NCBI GenBank assembly: GCA_938015795.1
Contig: CALLXA010000053.1
Coordinates: 1-10,383 of the forward strand
Origin: an uncultured bacterium
GTDB lineage: Bacteria; Patescibacteriota; Dojkabacteria; SC72
Reading direction: 5' to 3'
Length of the DNA stretch: 10,383 nt
The notes under the pieces are model-generated. The model was given only the letters and a program-made list of their open reading frames with translations, ran no database searches and was not told the DNA's origin. The translations under genes were made by a program, and so were the position numbers. Position 1 is the stretch's first letter; the number at the start of each line of letters is the position of its first letter. This document shows, in pieces, positions 6,214 through 10,383 of the stretch.

Positions 6214-8001
6214 ATGCTAAAAGTTTTTAAGAACAAAAATAGTGTTGTATGGGTAATGGGTCTTCTTTTCGTAATAAAGATACTCGGCTTTTTAAAACTC
6301 AGAACAATAGCTCAAATATTCGGTGTTAGTCATGAGCTAGATATTTTCTGGGCAGCTTTTACGATTCCAGATATGATATTTATGGTATTAGTAGCTGGTT
6401 CTATTAACGCTGCTATAATTCCTATTTTTTCAGAAGTACTATATTGTGAAGGAAAGAAAGATTTAAATAAGATTTTTAATAATCTCTTAATTGTATTAAG
6501 TATATTGTTTGTTGTTCTTTGTGGAATTATATTTATAGCAACTCCTCAATTTACAGAATTTTTGATAAATTCTGAAAAATTACAAACAATTTTCAACTTC
6601 TCAAGAAAAATCAACAGTGAGGATTTAGAACTATTTGTATACCTTACGAGATTAATGTTGATATCTCCTATGATATTAGGAATTAGCAATCTTATAACTG
6701 CATATCTACAAGTAGAGAAACAATTTTTTGTAACTTCATTAGCACCATTGTTTTACAATTTAGCTATGATAGTTGGACCAATTATATTTGTAACTGGTAT
6801 TGGAATGGGTGTCGAAGGTATAGCAATTTCTGCAATTATTGGTTCATTCTTACATTTGATTGCTCAACTTCCATCTTTTTTTAAACATTACGGTGAAAAA
6901 TTTGAATTAGAATCTAAATGTATACAAAGAGCATATAAAGATAAAAAGGTTTGGAAGATGATTAAATTAGCATTTCCAAGAACAATTGGAATCTTAGGTG
7001 AACAGATAAATGTTGTAGTAAATACAGTTATAAGTTTTACACTTGCTGCAGGTGCTTTGAGTGCATATAAATTTGCTTTCAGTTTACATCTTTTCCCAGT
7101 TAATATAATAGGTAGCGCTGTAGCTCAAGTATCACTTCCTGAAATGGCAAGGTTTAGTGGTATTAAAGATTCTAAAAAATTTGAACAGATATTAAATTCT
7201 GCAATTCAACTTTCTTTGTATTTGATTTTCCCTATTGTAGCTATGTTAATAATATTGAGATTACCACTTGTTCGTTTGGCGTATGGAACTGGTGCATTTG
7301 ACTGGAGAGCAACTATCTTAACAGCATGGTGTCTAGCCCTCTTAGGCGTCTCTGTGATAGGCCAGACTGTGGTGCAAATATTCTTGAGGGCATTCTATGC
7401 CATAAAAGAAACTAGGTTACCTTTGTTAGCAATTCTTTTAGGAATAATAGTCAATATTACATCTGCATATCTCTTAACTAACTTCTTTAGTCATTACTAT
7501 GACTGGAGACCAATTTTGGAGCAGATATGGATTCAAATATCCCATGCAAACGGAGATGGATTGGCACCTGCAATATCTTCATTCTTTCACGATACATTCA
7601 AATGGATGACTACTAGAGGAAATTCTGATATGGCTGTAGGTGGTCTTGCTTTAAGTGTAAGTATTTCATATTTCTTTGAAATGATAGCTATTTCTTTCTT
7701 ACTACATCTTAAGATTAAGGTTGTAACTTGGAAAAAGATGATACAACCAATATTGATAAAATTAATAAACACAATATTTATGGGAGTAGGTATGTATTTT
7801 GTTTTTAAGCTATTTGATTTTCAATTAGATACAACAAGAACTGTACAGGTAATAATATTGACAGTTGTTACAGTTGGATATGGTCTCATATCATATTTAA
7901 TAGGATCTAAAATATTTAGAATTAAAGAGTTTGAAACTGTTCAAAATTCTGTAGATAACTTTGTAAGAAAATTTACAAAGAAAAATGAAAAAAATATTTA
8001 A
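6214..8001 (+). CDS. murJ: Lipid II flippase MurJ (MviN)
   Basis: MurJ moves lipid II from the inner to the outer face of the cytoplasmic membrane for peptidoglycan synthesis. The protein is polytopic throughout with the family's pattern: ILGFLKLRTIAQIFGVSHELDIF, AAFTIPDMIF..LVAGSINAAIIPIF, then SLHLFPVNIIG..V.QVSLPEMAR and LRAFYAIKETRLPL. I chose the ATG at 6214 (595 aa) over 6181 (606 aa): 6181 lies in the predicted -10, and 6214 gives a normal N-terminus. Using 6181 numbering and alignment from memory, the E. coli arginines R18 and R24 are Lys (K33, K39), R52 and R53 are F67 and M68, and R270 is S301, while D39 is kept (D54); CPR and other MurJs also vary here. A hydrophilic insert of about 50 residues (436-485) separates two late helices where E. 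coli has a short loop. The next gene overlaps by 17 bp. Confidence 0.95.
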   Translation: MLKVFKNKNSVVWVMGLLFVIKILGFLKLRTIAQIFGVSHELDIFWAAFTIPDMIFMVLVAGSINAAIIPIFSEVLYCEGKKDLNKIFNNLLIVLSILFVVLCGIIFIATPQFTEFLINSEKLQTIFNFSRKINSEDLELFVYLTRLMLISPMILGISNLITAYLQVEKQFFVTSLAPLFYNLAMIVGPIIFVTGIGMGVEGIAISAIIGSFLHLIAQLPSFFKHYGEKFELESKCIQRAYKDKKVWKMIKLAFPRTIGILGEQINVVVNTVISFTLAAGALSAYKFAFSLHLFPVNIIGSAVAQVSLPEMARFSGIKDSKKFEQILNSAIQLSLYLIFPIVAMLIILRLPLVRLAYGTGAFDWRATILTAWCLALLGVSVIGQTVVQIFLRAFYAIKETRLPLLAILLGIIVNITSAYLLTNFFSHYYDWRPILEQIWIQISHANGDGLAPAISSFFHDTFKWMTTRGNSDMAVGGLALSVSISYFFEMIAISFLLHLKIKVVTWKKMIQPILIKLINTIFMGVGMYFVFKLFDFQLDTTRTVQVIILTVVTVGYGLISYLIGSKIFRIKEFETVQNSVDNFVRKFTKKNEKNI

Positions 8002-8581
8002 AATTCTCACAGTAATTTTTCTAGCAACTATCTCATTAGTATTGATACTTCTTTCTATAAATATTTTCAGATATCAAAAATGGGAAAAATCATTTGAAAG
8101 TAATTTAGAAAATATTTCAATAGAAAATATACCAGTTGAAATAGAAGAAAAGATTTCTCAATTTGTAAATTCTTCAGAGAAAAATGACTTTGTAGAATTT
8201 TCTAAAACAGAAATGACAACAATATTAGGGGTTGTTTTAAACAAAAGTCTGGAAGGTATCGAGATAAAGAATATCCATTTAGAAACAGCTCAAGGAAAAT
8301 GGAAAATATTTGTAAAAACCAAAGTAGGTGATTTTAATGTTCCATGGATAGCTTTTGATATTATCAAAGATAATATGGAAACAGCACAAGTGTATGTAGG
8401 AAGTATATATATAGGTGATTACAATATAACGGATTACTTACCAAAAAACAGTATAAATGATATAAATAAAGGTATTAGTGATGCAATAATACTTTTTAAT
8501 GAAAATTTGTTCTCAAAAAGATATATACAAAATATTGAATTAGAAGATACAAATGTCGTTATAAAAGGTGTTCTATATTGA
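7985..8581 (+). CDS. Membrane-anchored extracytoplasmic protein of unknown function
   Basis: I do not recognise this 198-aa protein by name. A short basic N-terminus (MKKIFK) and one hydrophobic helix (about 5-28) without a lipobox or clear signal-peptidase site suggest an N-in anchor with residues 30-198 outside. The outer part begins with an acidic helix-rich stretch (35-65), then alternating beta-like segments: FVEFSKTEMTTILG, KWKIFVKTKV, AQVYVGSIYIGDY and IELEDTNVVIKGVLY at the end. The layout resembles DUF2140/YpmS-like anchored proteins, but that is a weak resemblance from memory. It starts 17 bp inside murJ in another frame, so translation is probably coupled and a role next to MurJ in wall synthesis is plausible. 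It ends in TGA, the only TGA stop seen; read-through would add only 13 residues after it. The groESL promoter begins 9 nt after the stop. Confidence 0.8.
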   Translation: MKKIFKILTVIFLATISLVLILLSINIFRYQKWEKSFESNLENISIENIPVEIEEKISQFVNSSEKNDFVEFSKTEMTTILGVVLNKSLEGIEIKNIHLETAQGKWKIFVKTKVGDFNVPWIAFDIIKDNMETAQVYVGSIYIGDYNITDYLPKNSINDINKGISDAIILFNENLFSKRYIQNIELEDTNVVIKGVLY

Positions 8582-8589
8582 AAATTCTC

Positions 8590-8618
8590 TTGCCCAATTA
8601 TTTTCTCTATGCTACAAT
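8590..8618 (+). promoter_or_regulatory. groESL promoter (sigma70 type, extended -10)
   Basis: TTGCCC (8590-8595) and TACAAT (8613-8618, 5 of 6) stand exactly 17 nt apart, with TGC just before the -10 forming an extended -10. Predicted transcription start is near 8625, inside the CIRCE operator, leaving a leader of about 45 nt before groES. No alternative heat-shock sigma element is apparent. It begins 9 nt after the preceding gene, with no visible terminator between. Confidence 0.75.
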
Positions 8619-8619
8619 T

Positions 8620-8646
8620 CTAGCAATCGTAATTATCGAGTGCTAA
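8620..8646 (+). promoter_or_regulatory. CIRCE operator (HrcA binding site)
   Basis: The CIRCE consensus is TTAGCACTC-N9-GAGTGCTAA. Here the left half is CTAGCAATC (8620-8628, 7 of 9 matches), the spacer is exactly 9 nt (8629-8637), and the right half is a perfect GAGTGCTAA (8638-8646). It begins 2 bases after the -10 and covers the predicted start site, so bound HrcA would block initiation. The repressor gene is at the left edge of the same window. Confidence 0.93.
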
Positions 8647-8669
8647 TTAAATTTTTAATAAATATATAA
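8647..8669 (+). promoter_or_regulatory. AT-only leader of groES, shared with dnaK
   Basis: Directly after the CIRCE, 23 nt of pure A/T run to the groES ATG. TTAAATTTTTAA (8647-8658) is identical in sequence and in distance (11 nt) to the element before dnaK. There is no Shine-Dalgarno sequence. Function as an initiation signal is an inference. Confidence 0.4.
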
Positions 8670-8972
8670 ATGGCACAAACTATAAAAATACAACCATTAG
8701 GTAGAAGAATTCTAGTAAAAGCAGAAGAGCTAGAAGATAAAACACCTGGTGGATTACTAATTCCTCCTACAGCCAATGATGACAAAAGACCTGCTACAGG
8801 TAAAGTTGTAAAACTTGGTATGGGTAAAGATAAAAAAGGTAAAGAATTAGATTTTGATATTAAAGTTGGAGATCTTGTATATTTCAAAAAATATTCTCCA
8901 GAAGAAATCTCTATTGATGGAGAAGATTACCTTCTCTTAGATGTAGATGATGTTTTAGCAATTATTAAATAA
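8670..8972 (+). CDS. groES: Co-chaperonin GroES (Hsp10)
   Basis: GroES forms the heptameric lid of the GroEL folding chamber. The 100-aa protein has the expected order: IKIQPLGRRILVK at the N-terminus, the mobile loop at about 19-38 containing GGLLIP (27-32) where GroEL binds, a central G-rich segment (TGKVVKLGMGK), VGDLVYFKKYS (66-76) and the C-terminal IDGEDYLLLDVDDVLAIIK. Length is normal. The segment KDKKGKELDFD is a little longer and more charged than in E. coli. The gene is first after the CIRCE-controlled promoter, and groEL follows after 23 nt, the classic groESL operon. Under repression by HrcA, transcription should rise on heat shock. Confidence 0.98.
   Translation: MAQTIKIQPLGRRILVKAEELEDKTPGGLLIPPTANDDKRPATGKVVKLGMGKDKKGKELDFDIKVGDLVYFKKYSPEEISIDGEDYLLLDVDDVLAIIK

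Positions 8973-10383
<1,411 letters not shown>

Noticed and set aside
8582..8612. Terminator between the murJ operon and groES
   Set aside because: No hairpin or T-run is visible; the stretch is occupied by the groESL promoter, so some read-through into groESL is possible.
8579..8623. Possible recoding of TGA as glycine (code 25, as in Gracilibacteria and Absconditabacteria)
   Set aside because: HrcA, GrpE, DnaK, MurJ, GroES and GroEL are intact with all glycines encoded by GGN and no internal TGA. Reading through the single TGA adds only 13 unremarkable residues that run into the groESL promoter.
8633..8887. Minus-strand ORF opposite groES
   Set aside because: It lies on the CIRCE, leader and coding sequence of a clearly conserved groES and has no independent support.

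Overview
The window is an AT-rich (roughly 30% GC by eye), densely coded bacterial segment with eight genes; the first (hrcA) and last (groEL) run off the edges. It most resembles a small-genome Candidate Phyla Radiation (Patescibacteria) bacterium. The reasons are a shortened HrcA, a MurJ of the 'IPD..F..LVAG' type, a polytopic O-antigen-ligase-like protein ending in TPR-like repeats, and gene starts without visible Shine-Dalgarno sequences. The lineage is an inference. The standard bacterial code (table 11) fits: the long conserved genes contain no in-frame TGA, and TGA ends one ORF at 8579-8581.

Layout. (1) 1-3047, plus strand: heat-shock operon hrcA-grpE-dnaK with gaps of 16 and 26 nt; no dnaJ follows. 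A GC-rich hairpin at 3056-3089 closes it. (2) 3134-5401, plus: a 755-aa membrane protein of the O-antigen ligase/polymerase (Wzy_C) type with a TPR-like tail. (3) 5407-6117, minus: comF, convergent with the ligase gene (5-bp gap) and divergent from murJ. (4) 6214-8581, plus: murJ lipid II flippase, overlapped for 17 bp by a gene for an unknown single-pass membrane-anchored protein. (5) 8590-10383, plus: a sigma70-type promoter, a CIRCE operator, groES and groEL (3'-truncated).

How the genes work together: HrcA, encoded at the left edge, should repress groESL at the right edge through the CIRCE operator at 8620-8646, which covers the predicted transcription start. The window therefore holds both repressor and target of one regulon, with the DnaK-GrpE and GroES-GroEL chaperone systems. 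The central block is envelope biogenesis (MurJ, the ligase-like glycan enzyme, an anchored extracytoplasmic protein) plus ComF, a phosphoribosyltransferase-fold protein tied to DNA uptake.

No gene-free stretch exceeds 300 bases. I saw no tRNA, rRNA, CRISPR array, insertion sequence or phage gene. No clearly new multi-gene system is visible. The signals most worth checking are at fine scale: a shared AT-rich leader before dnaK, groES and groEL; a near-identical 19/20-nt repeat inside and just after dnaK that brackets a change in codon choice; an unusual hairpin without a U-tract; promoter elements that overlap the longest possible comF and murJ starts; and a compact HrcA.
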